A stretch of 64,000 nucleotides of DNA from CAVSRC01 sp963781775 (GCA_963781775.1 CAWAHE010000008.1:1-64000); one strand, 5' to 3'; shown: positions 55,417-64,000, counted from the first letter of the stretch. Translations and numbers: made by a program. The notes: generated by a model not told the origin, from the letters alone.

Positions 55417-56385
55417 TTGGCCACCGCGGCCTATGAGACAAGTCTGGACGGGCGACGCCTCACGGCGTCGCCCACTCTTGGCGAGCGCATCGCGCGCTCG
55501 TGGCGGCGCAACCGCGCCGGCTATCTGTTTCTGCTGCCGTGGCTGATCGGCTTCTTCGGCCTGACCCTCGGGCCGACCATTGCATCGCTCTATCTGTCCT
55601 TCACCGACTACGACCTGCTGACGCCGGCGCGCTGGGCCGGCCTCAAGAACTACGAATACGCCTTCTTCCACGATCAACGCCTCGGCCACGCGCTAACCGT
55701 CACGCTGACATACGTGATCTGGTCGGTCCCGCTGAAACTTGCCGTCGCCCTCGGCCTCGCCATGGCTTTGGACCGCAGTGTGCGCGGCGTAACGGTATAT
55801 CGGGCGATCTTCTATTTGCCGTCCCTGCTCGGCGCGTCCGTGGCGGTCGCCATGCTCTGGCGCCAGATCTTCGGCGGCCAGGGACTCATCAACGAGTTGC
55901 TGCTCCTGCTGTTCGGGTGGCAGGGCCCCTCATGGGTGACGCACCCCGACTACGCGCTGTCGACGCTGGTCGTGCTGGCGATCTGGCAGTTCGGATCGCC
56001 GATGATCATCTTCCTCGCCGGTCTGCGCCAGGTGCCGCAGGACCTCTACGAGGCCGCCGCCATGGATGGCGCGGGACCAGCTCGCCAGTTCTTCAAGATC
56101 ACCCTGCCCCTGCTCGCACCGGTGATCTTCTTCAATCTGGTTCTGCAGACGATCGAGGCGTTCAAGGCCTTTACCCAGGCGTTCATCGTCTCGGGCGGTA
56201 TGGGCGGCCCGGTCAATTCGACGATGTTCTACACGCTCTACCTCTACCTCGAGGCCTTCGCTAATTTCCGCATGGGCTACGCCTCGGCGCTGGCCTGGCT
56301 GCTGCTGGTCATCATCGGCATCTTCACCGGTCTCGCCTTCCTGAGTTCCAAATACTGGGTCTATTACGACGACGAGGGACGCTAG
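55417..56385 (+). CDS. Sugar ABC transporter permease (MalF-like)
   Basis: 322 residues from a TTG start. Six transmembrane segments and the EAA loop DLYEAAAMDGAGPARQFFKITLPLLAPVIFF that contacts the ATPase. FLLPWLIGFFGLTLGPTIASLYLSF is the usual first helix of MalF-type CUT1 permeases. The next gene starts immediately after its stop codon. Confidence 0.92.
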   Translation: MATAAYETSLDGRRLTASPTLGERIARSWRRNRAGYLFLLPWLIGFFGLTLGPTIASLYLSFTDYDLLTPARWAGLKNYEYAFFHDQRLGHALTVTLTYVIWSVPLKLAVALGLAMALDRSVRGVTVYRAIFYLPSLLGASVAVAMLWRQIFGGQGLINELLLLLFGWQGPSWVTHPDYALSTLVVLAIWQFGSPMIIFLAGLRQVPQDLYEAAAMDGAGPARQFFKITLPLLAPVIFFNLVLQTIEAFKAFTQAFIVSGGMGGPVNSTMFYTLYLYLEAFANFRMGYASALAWLLLVIIGIFTGLAFLSSKYWVYYDDEGR

Positions 56386-57246
56386 ATGGCGTTCGTCTCC
56401 GCCACCAAGTCGGACCGGCGTTTTACGCCACTGATCCGGCACGTTCTGCTGATCGCGGCGGCTTTCGTCATGCTCTATCCGCTGCTTTGGATGATCGGCA
56501 GCTCGTTCAAGCCCGAGAACGAGATCTTCTCCAATCCGGCGGCCTTTCCGACCAGTTTCAGTCTGGCCAACTATATCAAGGGCTGGAACGCCCTCCGTGT
56601 CACCTTCACCACCTTCTACGAGAATTCCTTCCTCATCGCCGGATTGGCGGTGATCGGCAATCTCACCGCCTGCTCGCTGACCGCCTTTGCCTTCGCCCGG
56701 CTCGAGTTCCGCTTCAAGTGGCTGTGGTTCGGCTTGATGCTGGCGACACTGATGCTGCCCTATCACGTCACGCTGGTGCCGCAGTACATCTTGTTTCTCA
56801 ACCTCGGCTGGGTGAACACCTACCTGCCGCTGGTGGTCCCGAAGTTCCTCGCCGTCGATTCCTTCTTCATCTTCCTGATGGTTCAGTTCTTCCGCGGCAT
56901 CCCGCGCGAGATCGACGAAGCGGCGGTGATGGACGGCTGCGGACCGTGGCGCATCTATTGGCGCATCATGCTGCCGCTATCGACGCCGGTGCTGGCAACC
57001 GCCGCCATCTTCTCGTTCATCTGGACCTACGATGATTTCCTCGGGCCGCTCATCTATCTGAACGACCAGCGCCAATGGACCGTACCGCTGGCGCTGCGTG
57101 CTTTCATCGACTCAAGCGGCGGCGAGTCGCTCTACGGCGCAATGTTCGCCATGTCGGCGCTGTCGCTGGTGCCCGTCTTCGCCGTCTTCCTCGCCTTCCA
57201 GCGCTTGATCATCCGGGGCGTCGCTCTCGGTGCGTTGAAGCGCTGA
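56386..57246 (+). CDS. Carbohydrate ABC transporter permease (MalG-like)
   Basis: 286 residues. Six transmembrane helices, EAA loop REIDEAAVMDGCGPWRIYWRIMLPLSTPVLAT, and typical MalG opening LIAAAFVMLYPLLWMIGSSFKPENEIF. Forms the channel with the upstream permease. ATG follows the previous stop with no gap. Confidence 0.93.
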   Translation: MAFVSATKSDRRFTPLIRHVLLIAAAFVMLYPLLWMIGSSFKPENEIFSNPAAFPTSFSLANYIKGWNALRVTFTTFYENSFLIAGLAVIGNLTACSLTAFAFARLEFRFKWLWFGLMLATLMLPYHVTLVPQYILFLNLGWVNTYLPLVVPKFLAVDSFFIFLMVQFFRGIPREIDEAAVMDGCGPWRIYWRIMLPLSTPVLATAAIFSFIWTYDDFLGPLIYLNDQRQWTVPLALRAFIDSSGGESLYGAMFAMSALSLVPVFAVFLAFQRLIIRGVALGALKR

Positions 57247-57283
57247 CCACCGACCATCAGAAGAATCCAGGATATCTCCAGGC

Positions 57284-58324
57284 ATGGCTGCATCACCCGG
57301 TTTTGCGTTCTCCGTCATCGGCGTCAATCACGGTCACATCTACGGTCAGGTCAAGGTGATGCTTGAGGCCGGTTGCCGCCTGAAGTCTTTCTACGCACCC
57401 GAAGACGATCTCGCCGCCGCTTTTTCCAAATCGTTTCCCGATGCCAAGCGCGTCTCCGACGAACGCGTCGTGCTCGATGACGCGGAGGTAAAGCTGATCG
57501 TCGGCGCCGGCATCCTCGCCGACCGCGCTCCGATGGCGGTCCGCGCCATGCGCGCCGGCAAGGACGTCATGCTCGACAAGCCCGGCGCCACCACGCTCGA
57601 CCAGCTTGCCGAACTACGCCGCGCCCAGGCCGAGACCGGCCGCATCTTCTCGATCTGCTATTCCGAGCACTACACCCAGCCGGCGACCGTCGCCGCCGGC
57701 GATCTCGTCAAGGCCGGCGCCATCGGGCGCGTCGTCAGCACCGTCGGCCTCGGGCCGCACCGCGTCGGCAACTATCCGCGGCCCGACTGGTTCTACAAGA
57801 AGGACCGCTACGGCGGCATCCTGTGTGACATCGGCTCGCATCAGGTCGAGCAGTTCCTTTTCTTCACGGGCAGCACGAGCGCCCAGGTGGTGTCGAGCCA
57901 GATCGCCAATTTCGACCATCCCGACACGCCTGAACTCGAGGATTTCGGCCAGATGGTCCTCGTCTCCGACAGCGCCACCGGCTACATCCGCGTCGACTGG
58001 TTTACGCCGGACAAGCTGCCCACCTGGGGCGACGGACGGCTGTTCCTGGTCGGCACCGAGGGCACCATCGAACTGCGCAAATACGTGGACGTCGCCGGCC
58101 AACCGGGCGGCGATCACCTGTTCCTCGTCAACCGCGACGGCGTCCGTCACATCGACTGCGCCGGCACAAAGATCACCTATGGCGAACAGCTGCGCGACGA
58201 CGTGAACAACCGCACCGAGACGGCCATGCCGCAAGCCCACTGCTTCCTCGCCACGGAGCTGTCGCTCCTCGCCGAGGCCAACGCGACCCGCATCGTCGGC
58301 GCGCGACCGGAGGCCGCCCGATGA
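57284..58324 (+). CDS. Gfo/Idh/MocA family oxidoreductase (second of three)
   Basis: 346 residues. NAD(P)-binding start FAFSVIGVNHGHIYGQVKVM, lacking the classic GxGxxG, and the family motif in the form DVMLDKPGAT (Asp-Lys-Pro instead of Glu-Lys-Pro). The substrate domain includes DWFYKKDRYGGILCDIGSHQVEQFLFF with the catalytic-type Asp and His. It is 37 bases after the permease and overlaps the next dehydrogenase gene by four bases. Confidence 0.88.
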   Translation: MAASPGFAFSVIGVNHGHIYGQVKVMLEAGCRLKSFYAPEDDLAAAFSKSFPDAKRVSDERVVLDDAEVKLIVGAGILADRAPMAVRAMRAGKDVMLDKPGATTLDQLAELRRAQAETGRIFSICYSEHYTQPATVAAGDLVKAGAIGRVVSTVGLGPHRVGNYPRPDWFYKKDRYGGILCDIGSHQVEQFLFFTGSTSAQVVSSQIANFDHPDTPELEDFGQMVLVSDSATGYIRVDWFTPDKLPTWGDGRLFLVGTEGTIELRKYVDVAGQPGGDHLFLVNRDGVRHIDCAGTKITYGEQLRDDVNNRTETAMPQAHCFLATELSLLAEANATRIVGARPEAAR

Positions 58325-59403
58325 GCCGCCGTCTCAAGGTCGGCGTTGTCGGCGGAGGCGTCGGCGTCGGACACATCACCGCCTACAAGGAACTTCCCGA
58401 GCTTTACGAGGTCGCGGCCTTTTGCGACATCGACGCCGCCAAGGCGGCCGACGTCGCCGCCAAGCACGGTATCGCCAAGTCCTTCACGGATTTCGGGGCG
58501 CTGCTCGACCACGACCTCGACATCGTCGACATCACCACGCCGTCGAACCTCCACTTCGGCCAGGCGATGCAGGCCCTGAAGGCCGGGCGGAATGTCATCG
58601 TCGAGAAGCCGTTCGTCAGTTCACTGGCCGAGGCCGACGAGCTGGCCGAGGCGGAGAAGAAATCCGGAAAGCGCCTCTCGCCGATCTTCCAGTACCGTTT
58701 CTCCAACGGCATCCGGCAGTTCAAGCATCTCCGCGACAAGGGCTTCGTCGGCAAGACCTTCGCCGCGACGGTCGAAACGCACTGGCGGCGTCTGCCGGCC
58801 TACTACGACAATCCCTGGCGCGGCCGCTGGGCGAGCGAACTGGGCGGCACGTTGACCACCCACACCATCCACAATCACGATCTGATGACGCACCTGCTCG
58901 GGCCGGTGAAGGCGGTCTTCGCCCGCACGGCAACCCGCGTGAACAAGATCGAGACCGAGGACAGCGCCGTTCTGGCGATCGAGCTGGCGGATGGCGCCTA
59001 TGTCACGTCGTCGACGACGCTGGGCGGCGAGGCCGAGATCTCGCGGCTGCGTCTCTATTTCGATGGCCTGACCGTCGAGAGCAATCACAGCCCCTATAAC
59101 GCCGGCACCACGCCGTGGACGTTCATCTCCGCCGATCCGGAACGGCAGAAGCAGATCGACGCCGCGGTCGCCGAAGTCGAATTCCTGCCCGAGCGCAACG
59201 CGGGCCAGTTCTATCATCTTCACAAGGCGCTGACCGAGGGTGGCGCACTGCCGGTCTCGATCGCCGACGCGCGCCCGGCCATCGAGCTGCTCACCGCCGC
59301 CTACTATTCCGTCCACACCGGGACCGACGTTAAGCTGCCGATTGGCGCCGACCATCCATTCTATGGCGGTTGGCTGCCGGCAATGTCAGGGAGGAAAGGC
59401 TGA
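58321..59403 (+). CDS. Gfo/Idh/MocA family oxidoreductase (third of three)
   Basis: 360 residues. LKVGVVGGGVGVGHITAYKEL binds NAD(P); DITTPSNLHFGQAMQALKAGRNVIVEKPF carries the Glu-Lys-Pro motif; GTLTTHTIHNHDLMTHLLG supplies the His-containing active-site helix. Similar in plan to levoglucosan or inositol-type dehydrogenases, though the substrate is not assigned. One base of overlap joins it to the ATPase gene. Confidence 0.88.
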   Translation: MSRRLKVGVVGGGVGVGHITAYKELPELYEVAAFCDIDAAKAADVAAKHGIAKSFTDFGALLDHDLDIVDITTPSNLHFGQAMQALKAGRNVIVEKPFVSSLAEADELAEAEKKSGKRLSPIFQYRFSNGIRQFKHLRDKGFVGKTFAATVETHWRRLPAYYDNPWRGRWASELGGTLTTHTIHNHDLMTHLLGPVKAVFARTATRVNKIETEDSAVLAIELADGAYVTSSTTLGGEAEISRLRLYFDGLTVESNHSPYNAGTTPWTFISADPERQKQIDAAVAEVEFLPERNAGQFYHLHKALTEGGALPVSIADARPAIELLTAAYYSVHTGTDVKLPIGADHPFYGGWLPAMSGRKG

Positions 59404-60515
59404 TGGCCGGACTCGAACTCCAGAGCGTTTTCAAACGCTTCGGCACGGTCGAAGTCATCCATGGCATCGACCTCGAAATCAACTCCGGCGAGTTCGTGGT
59501 TTTCGTCGGACCGTCGGGCTGCGGCAAGTCCACGCTGCTGAGAATGATCGCCGGGCTGGAAGCCGTCACCGATGGCAATGTCGTCATCGACGGCGATGTG
59601 GTCAACGACGTGCCCGCCGCCAAGCGCGGCCTCGCCATGGTGTTCCAGTCCTACGCCCTCTATCCGCATATGTCGGTGCACAAGAACCTGTCCTTCGGGC
59701 TGGAAACCATGCGCGCTCCCAAGGCCGAGATCGCCAGGCGCGTTGCCGAGGCCGCCGACATCCTGCAGATCGGCGAACTGATGAACCGCAAGCCGGGCCA
59801 GCTTTCCGGCGGTCAGCGCCAGCGCGTCGCCATCGGTCGCGCTATCGTGCGCGAACCGAAGATCTTCCTCTTCGACGAGCCGCTGTCCAACCTCGATGCC
59901 GAACTGCGCATGCAGATGCGCGTCGAGATCAACAAGCTGCATCGCCGGCTGGGCTCGACGATGATCTTCGTCACCCACGATCAGGTCGAGGCGATGACGC
60001 TCGCCGACCGCATCGTCGTGCTGCGCGCCGGCATCGTGGAGCAGGTCGGCACGCCGCTCGACCTCTACAACGCGCCCGAGAACCTGTTCGTCGCCGGTTT
60101 CATTGGCAGCCCGCGCATGAATTTCCTGCCCGGTGAAGTCTCCAGCGGCGGCAACGGGACGGTCGAGGTGCGCCTTGCAACTGGTCTGCAACTCAGCCTG
60201 CCGGTGGCCGGCGAAGCGCCGCCGAAGGGCCAGAAGGCCACTATTGGCGTCCGTCCTGAGAACATCGCCGTCGTCGACCCCGACAAGGCGATGCTGACCG
60301 GCGAGGTGCAGATCGCGGAGCATCTTGGCGGTGAGACGTTCGTCTACGTGAACCTGCCGACCGGCGATTCCATCACGGTCGAGATTCGCGGCCAGGCGGA
60401 GGCGAAACCCGGCGAGCGCATCGGCCTCGCTTTCGACGACACCGCCTATCACGTGTTTGCCGCCGACGAGCGCGTCATCCGCCGCCGGCCCGCGAACGGC
60501 GCGGCTGCCGCCTGA
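59403..60515 (+). CDS. Sugar ABC transporter ATP-binding protein (UgpC/MalK-like)
   Basis: 370 residues. Walker A GPSGCGKST, Q-loop VFQSYALYPHMSV, signature LSGGQRQRVAIGRAIVREP, Walker B IFLFDEPLSNLDAELR and switch His in VTHDQVEAMTLADR. The carboxy-terminal TOBE/OB regulatory domain (IGVRPENIAVVD) marks the CUT1 class. Last gene of the operon, completing the importer. Confidence 0.95.
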   Translation: MAGLELQSVFKRFGTVEVIHGIDLEINSGEFVVFVGPSGCGKSTLLRMIAGLEAVTDGNVVIDGDVVNDVPAAKRGLAMVFQSYALYPHMSVHKNLSFGLETMRAPKAEIARRVAEAADILQIGELMNRKPGQLSGGQRQRVAIGRAIVREPKIFLFDEPLSNLDAELRMQMRVEINKLHRRLGSTMIFVTHDQVEAMTLADRIVVLRAGIVEQVGTPLDLYNAPENLFVAGFIGSPRMNFLPGEVSSGGNGTVEVRLATGLQLSLPVAGEAPPKGQKATIGVRPENIAVVDPDKAMLTGEVQIAEHLGGETFVYVNLPTGDSITVEIRGQAEAKPGERIGLAFDDTAYHVFAADERVIRRRPANGAAAA

Positions 60516-60595
60516 CGCCCAAACCTGTCAGCAGTGATGCCGCCGGCCCGCTGGCCGCTTTTGACAATGACCGCTCGATCCCTATTTTGGGCCGC

Positions 60596-60835
60596 GCCGT
60601 CGGCTGTCCGGGCCCCGGCCATTTGCTCGTTTGACGGCCACCTGCGGCCGGGATGACGCCCGGAACGTTGCTTCCCGCTGGGCCAGGGCGGCCCGCCCCG
60701 GGATTCGCTCTCATGCGCCTCGGCGCATCAATGGAGGACTTCGGCCAACGCCGGTCGCGGCCTACCGCCGGCAAGCGAGGCGGTTAAGGACCCGACGCGT
60801 GAAACCTTTGGCCAACGCCACGCGTTTGTGTTTTT
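60596..60835 (+). ncRNA. Candidate small RNA or leader between two promoters
   Basis: A transcript from the 60561 promoter would run about 240 bases to a stem ACGCGTG (60795-60801) / CACGCGT (60819-60825) followed by TTGTGTTTTT. Internal palindrome and near-direct repeats suggest structure. I do not recognise an RNA family, and the stem has a 17-base loop, so this is a hypothesis. Confidence 0.3.
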
Positions 60836-60861
60836 GACTTCAACCGACCGGTTCCTATGTT
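60834..60861 (+). promoter_or_regulatory. Promoter of the osmoprotectant transporter operon, with internal dyad
   Basis: TTGACT (60834-60839), 16 bases, TATGTT (60856-60861). The spacer contains AACCG-AC-CGGTT (60842-60853), a possible operator. The osmF start is about 140 bases downstream. Confidence 0.55.
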
Positions 60862-61000
60862 CCAGCCCGATCCGCGGGCACAAAACCTGCCCAAAAGCCG
60901 CAAAAATCACTGATTTGTGCCGGGGGACGAAATTGACGATTGCTGCGGCTGTGCGGGAGATCCTCCTGCCCGGGCGCATCGCCAACGGAGGATGAAATCC

Positions 61001-61918
61001 ATGAGACTTGCATCGAAGATCGCCGTCGCCGCCCTGGGGCTCAGTCTCATCGCCGGCCCGGCACTGGCCGCCGGCGACACTGTCGTCGTCGCCTCGAAGA
61101 TCGACACCGAGGGCGGCCTGCTCGGCAACATGATCCTGGCCGTGCTCGACAAAGCCGGCATCCCGACCGAGAACAAGATCCAGCTCGGGCCGACCAAGAT
61201 CGTCCGCACCGCGCTGGTGTCGGGTGAAATTGACATTTATCCTGAGTACACCGGCAACGCCGGCTTCTTTTTCAACGTCGATTCCGATCCGGCGTGGAAG
61301 AACGCCAAGACCGCCTACGAAAAAGCGGCCGAGCTCGACAAGGCCAACAACATCGTCTGGCTGACACCGGCGCCCGCCAACAACACCTGGGCGATCGCGG
61401 TGCGCAAGGACGTCGCCGAGGCCAACAAGCTGAAGACCATGGATGACTTCGGCAAGTGGGTCGCCGGCGGCGGCAAGGTCAAGCTTGCCGGCTCGGCCGA
61501 GTTTGTCGAAAGCCCCGCCGCCTTGCCGGGATTTCAGGATGCCTATGGCTTCAAGCTGACGGCCGACCAGCTGCTGGTCTTCTCCGGCGGCGACACCTCC
61601 GCCACCGAAAAGGCCGCCGCTGAGCAGACCTCCGGCGTCAACGCGGCAATGGCCTACGGCACCGACGGACAGTTGGCGGCGCTCGGCCTCGTCGTGATGA
61701 CCGACACCAAGGGCGTGCAGGCGGTCTATGAGCCGGCGCCCACTGTGCGCCAGGCGACGCTCGACAAGTACCCGCAGATCAAGGATCTGCTCGATCCGGT
61801 CTTCCAGTCGCTGACGCTGGAGACGCTGCAGGGCCTGAACGCCAAGATCGCCGTCGATGGCGAGGACGCCAAGAAGGTCGCCACCGACTACCTGACCGAA
61901 AAGGGGTTCCTCAAATAG
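61001..61918 (+). CDS. osmF: Glycine betaine/osmoprotectant ABC substrate-binding protein (OsmF/YehZ-like)
   Basis: 305 residues, the length of E. coli OsmF. Signal peptide (KIAVAALGLSLIAGPALA) then VVVASKIDTEGGLLGNMILAVLDKAGI and the ligand-site segments ALVSGEIDIYPEYTGNAGFF and TPAPANNTWAIAV, typical of OpuAC-type quaternary amine binders. ATG 61001 is chosen since GGAGG at 60987-60991 is too close to the in-frame ATG 60992. Heads an operon in the same order as E. coli osmF-yehY-yehX. Confidence 0.9.
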   Translation: MRLASKIAVAALGLSLIAGPALAAGDTVVVASKIDTEGGLLGNMILAVLDKAGIPTENKIQLGPTKIVRTALVSGEIDIYPEYTGNAGFFFNVDSDPAWKNAKTAYEKAAELDKANNIVWLTPAPANNTWAIAVRKDVAEANKLKTMDDFGKWVAGGGKVKLAGSAEFVESPAALPGFQDAYGFKLTADQLLVFSGGDTSATEKAAAEQTSGVNAAMAYGTDGQLAALGLVVMTDTKGVQAVYEPAPTVRQATLDKYPQIKDLLDPVFQSLTLETLQGLNAKIAVDGEDAKKVATDYLTEKGFLK

Positions 61919-61986
61919 CCGCGACGCATCCCGACCGGGCCGAGCGCCCGACCAACGGAACCAGCGCGATTGATGCAACGGAGAAG

Positions 61987-63147
61987 GTGGCCTTTAACCG
62001 GGTCACCTTTTTCCTTGTGGCGGTCGCGGTCGCCGGCGTTCTCGGACTGGGCTTCGTCGGCTTCTCGCCGAACCGGATCCTGACCCCAAGTTCGATTGCC
62101 CTGTGGAACACCGGGGCGCTCGCCCATGCGGTCGTGATCGCGTGTGGCCTGGCGCTGCTGCTCGCCGGCGCGTTCTGGCGCGAGCGGATCGCCGGCGAAC
62201 GCATTTCGCTTGCCGCCGCCGCGCTTGTCTTCCTCGCCAATTTCGCCGCGGCCGGGGCCGCCGCCACCGACCTCATCGCATCGGCCGAGAGCAGCGCGGC
62301 CCGCGTCTCGCTGGGTGGGGCCTTCTGGCTGATCCTCATCACTTCCGCGCTGGCGATCGCCGAGGCCCTCCGCCGCCTGAAAGCAACCATCCTGCTCCAG
62401 GCGCTGCTCGCCGCGGCCGTCATCGTTGTCCTTGCCCTGTTTGCCGCTGCTGGCTGGTTCGACGATCTCTCCATCGTCCATGAATGGTCTGTCCGCCGCG
62501 AGCAATACAACGTGGCGCTGGTCCAGCATCTCGTGCTGGTCTTCTCCGCGCTGGCGTTGGCGCTGGCCATCGGCGTGCCGCTCGGCATCGTGGCAACGAC
62601 GCGCCCGGCAAGTTCGGGACGCATCTTCTCCGTGCTGAGCCTCATCCAGACGATCCCCTCGATCGCCCTCTTCGGCCTCCTCATCGGGCCGCTGACCATG
62701 CTCTCCGACTGGCTCCCGGCGCTACGCGACATCGGCATCCGCGGTATCGGCTTCACGCCGGCGCTGATCGCCCTGACGCTCTACGGACTGCTGCCCATCG
62801 CCCGCAACACCGAAGCTGGCCTCAAGAGCGTGCCGGCCTCGGTCATCGATACGGCCCGCGGCATGGGCATGACGCCGTTCCAGGTCATGACCTGGGTGTC
62901 GATCCCGCTTGCCCTGCCGGTGTTGATGGCCGGTCTGCGCATCGTCACCGTGCAGACGATAGGCCTCACCGTCGTCGCCGCGCTCATCGGCGCCGGCGGC
63001 TTCGGCAGTTTCGTCTTCATCGGCCTCGGCCAGACGGCAACCGATCTCGTCCTTCTCGGCGCGCTCTCGGCGATCGTCCTCGCCCTGGTCGCCGATATCC
63101 TCCTCCGCCTGCTGACGCTCGCCACGACACGGGTCATAACGTCATGA
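61987..63147 (+). CDS. yehY: Osmoprotectant ABC transporter permease (YehY-like)
   Basis: 386 residues from a GTG start with GGAG before it; E. coli YehY has about the same length. An extra amino-terminal set of helices (residues 5-165) precedes the OpuBB/ProW-type permease core: VFSALALALAIGVPLGIVA, SLIQTIPSIALFGLLIGPL, the EAA loop VPASVIDTARGMGMTPFQVM and VAALIGAGGFGSFVFIGLG. Overlaps the ATPase gene by four bases. Confidence 0.88.
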   Translation: MAFNRVTFFLVAVAVAGVLGLGFVGFSPNRILTPSSIALWNTGALAHAVVIACGLALLLAGAFWRERIAGERISLAAAALVFLANFAAAGAAATDLIASAESSAARVSLGGAFWLILITSALAIAEALRRLKATILLQALLAAAVIVVLALFAAAGWFDDLSIVHEWSVRREQYNVALVQHLVLVFSALALALAIGVPLGIVATTRPASSGRIFSVLSLIQTIPSIALFGLLIGPLTMLSDWLPALRDIGIRGIGFTPALIALTLYGLLPIARNTEAGLKSVPASVIDTARGMGMTPFQVMTWVSIPLALPVLMAGLRIVTVQTIGLTVVAALIGAGGFGSFVFIGLGQTATDLVLLGALSAIVLALVADILLRLLTLATTRVITS

Positions 63148-64000
63148 TTTCCTTCGAAAATATCTCAAAGGCCTTTCAGGGCCGCACCGCCATCGATGGC
63201 GCGTCGTTCACGGTCAAGAGCCACGAATTCTGCATGCTCGTCGGCCCGTCCGGCGCCGGAAAATCGACCGCGCTCCGCCTCGTCAACCGGCTGATCGCAC
63301 CCGACTCCGGCACGATCCACATCGACGACGACGACATCGCCGCGCTCGATCCCGTCGTGCTGCGCCGCCGTCTCGGTTACGTCATCCAGTCGATTGGCCT
63401 GTTTCCGCACTGGACCGTCGGCCAGAACATCGCCACCGTGCCGCGCCTCCTCGGCTGGCCGAAGAAGCGCACCGACGACCGTATCGACGAACTGCTGACG
63501 CTGGTCGAGCTCGATCCCGCCACCTTCCGCGACCGGCGTCCGCATCAGCTCTCCGGCGGTCAGCAGCAACGCGTCGGCCTCGCCCGCGCACTGGCCATCG
63601 ACCCCAATATCCTGCTGATGGATGAGCCGTTCGGCGCGCTGGACGCGGTCACCCGCGATGTCTTGCAAACCGAGATGATCCGCATCCATGCGGCGACCGG
63701 CAAGACAATCCTGATGGTCACCCACGATATCGACGAGGCGGTGCGCCTCGGCGAGCGCATCGTCGTCTTCGAGGACGGCAAGGTCGTCCAGAACGCCACG
63801 CCCGAGGAACTGCTCGCCAACCCCGCCAACGACTTTGTCCGCGCTCTCGTCGGCGGCGAGGCGGCGAGCCTGCGCCTCCTCAAGATCCGCCGTGTGCGCG
63901 ACTGGCTGACCCGCGGCAAGACCGCCGATGGCCCGGCGATCGGCGTCGACGAACATCTCGACACGGCGCTGGCGCGCATGCTGGGCTCGGGCAGCGACGC
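63144..64000 (+). CDS. yehX: Osmoprotectant ABC transporter ATP-binding protein (YehX-like), cut by window edge
   Basis: The first 285 codons. ISFENISKAFQGRTAIDGAS leads to Walker A VGPSGAGKST, Q-loop YVIQSIGLFPHWTV, signature LSGGQQQRVGLARALAIDP, Walker B ILLMDEPFGALDAVTR and switch His in MVTHDIDEAVRLG. The ODR-type Q-loop region (IQSIGLFPH) is typical of OpuA/OpuC ATPases. The carboxy end lies beyond the window. Confidence 0.92.
   Translation, partial: MISFENISKAFQGRTAIDGASFTVKSHEFCMLVGPSGAGKSTALRLVNRLIAPDSGTIHIDDDDIAALDPVVLRRRLGYVIQSIGLFPHWTVGQNIATVPRLLGWPKKRTDDRIDELLTLVELDPATFRDRRPHQLSGGQQQRVGLARALAIDPNILLMDEPFGALDAVTRDVLQTEMIRIHAATGKTILMVTHDIDEAVRLGERIVVFEDGKVVQNATPEELLANPANDFVRALVGGEAASLRLLKIRRVRDWLTRGKTADGPAIGVDEHLDTALARMLGSGSD

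Larger units (their letters stand above)
60516..61000 (+). other. 485-bp region before osmF with promoter-like and hairpin elements
   Basis: No protein gene is convincing. It holds promoter-like TTGACA-N16-TATTTT (60561-60588), a palindrome ATGCGCC-TC-GGCGCAT (60713-60728), a 14-base near-direct repeat at 60739-60752 and 60806-60819 (shared core GGCCAACGCC), a hairpin with T-run (60795-60835), and a second promoter TTGACT-N16-TATGTT (60834-60861). Confidence 0.5.

Noticed and set aside
60631..60837. 68-codon ORF in the osmF upstream region
   Set aside because: Arg-rich, no ribosome site, no similarity, and it runs through the hairpin and T-run.

Overview
The window is high-GC, densely packed bacterial chromosome that reads as Alphaproteobacteria, most likely Hyphomicrobiales (Rhizobiales). 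The evidence is gene content and order: lysC-ptsP-prfA-prmC with a DUF4167 gene and clpB, cobS/cobT of the aerobic cobaltochelatase, and rpmB-DUF3108-SUV3-like helicase-S4 protein-fdxA-carD-rpoH. No insertion sequence, prophage, CRISPR array or rRNA operon is visible. The genus cannot be named from the sequence.

Region 1 (1-20165) is housekeeping: clpB start, a MOSC protein, DUF4167, prmC, prfA, ptsP, lysC, ubiG, a beta-carbonic anhydrase, a DUF1178 gene broken by a one-base frameshift, a nitrilase-family amidase, grxC, comF, a BioC/NDUFAF5-like methyltransferase, mutT, argJ, a parvulin isomerase, secA and an L,D-transpeptidase-like lipoprotein. Region 2 (20166-34940) holds a GNAT gene with a strongly dyadic upstream region, accA, a 48-residue membrane protein with xerD, aroK-aroB-corC, an FAD reductase, bolA, a J-domain protein, cobS-GNAT-cobT, a frameshifted phytase-like gene and an S9 peptidase. 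Region 3 (34940-48700) holds rpmB, DUF3108, a SUV3-like helicase with S4 protein, fdxA, carD with a long structured leader, a heat-shock sigma factor behind an EcfG-type promoter, an M48 protease, a degenerate nuclease-like protein, tRNA-Arg(CCT), a rhomboid and an OGT/SPINDLY-like glycosyltransferase.

Region 4 (48774-60515) is the accessory part and the best candidate for an undescribed system. It contains a tartrate/malate-type dehydrogenase, a sugar isomerase/epimerase, a DUF993 aldolase-like protein, three Gfo/Idh/MocA dehydrogenases, a complete CUT1 sugar ABC transporter and a TetR regulator. An 18-bp inverted repeat of identical architecture (AGTAAC-N6-GTTACT, one mismatch in the second copy) lies in the divergent tetR/dehydrogenase promoter and again before the transporter operon, so I infer one TetR regulon for uptake and oxidative processing of an unknown glycoside, anhydrosugar or polyol. 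Region 5 (60516-64000) is an OsmF-YehY-YehX type osmoprotectant importer, preceded by a 485-bp region with two promoter-like sites and a terminator-like hairpin between them, a possible small RNA or leader.

Three recurring signals run through the window: promoters whose -10 box sits 6-9 bases before a start codon that lacks a Shine-Dalgarno sequence (ubiG, carbonic anhydrase, methyltransferase, J-domain protein), suggesting leaderless mRNAs; three convergent gene pairs that share a CTAG stop overlap; and two genes broken by a single extra base, which may be real or assembly errors.
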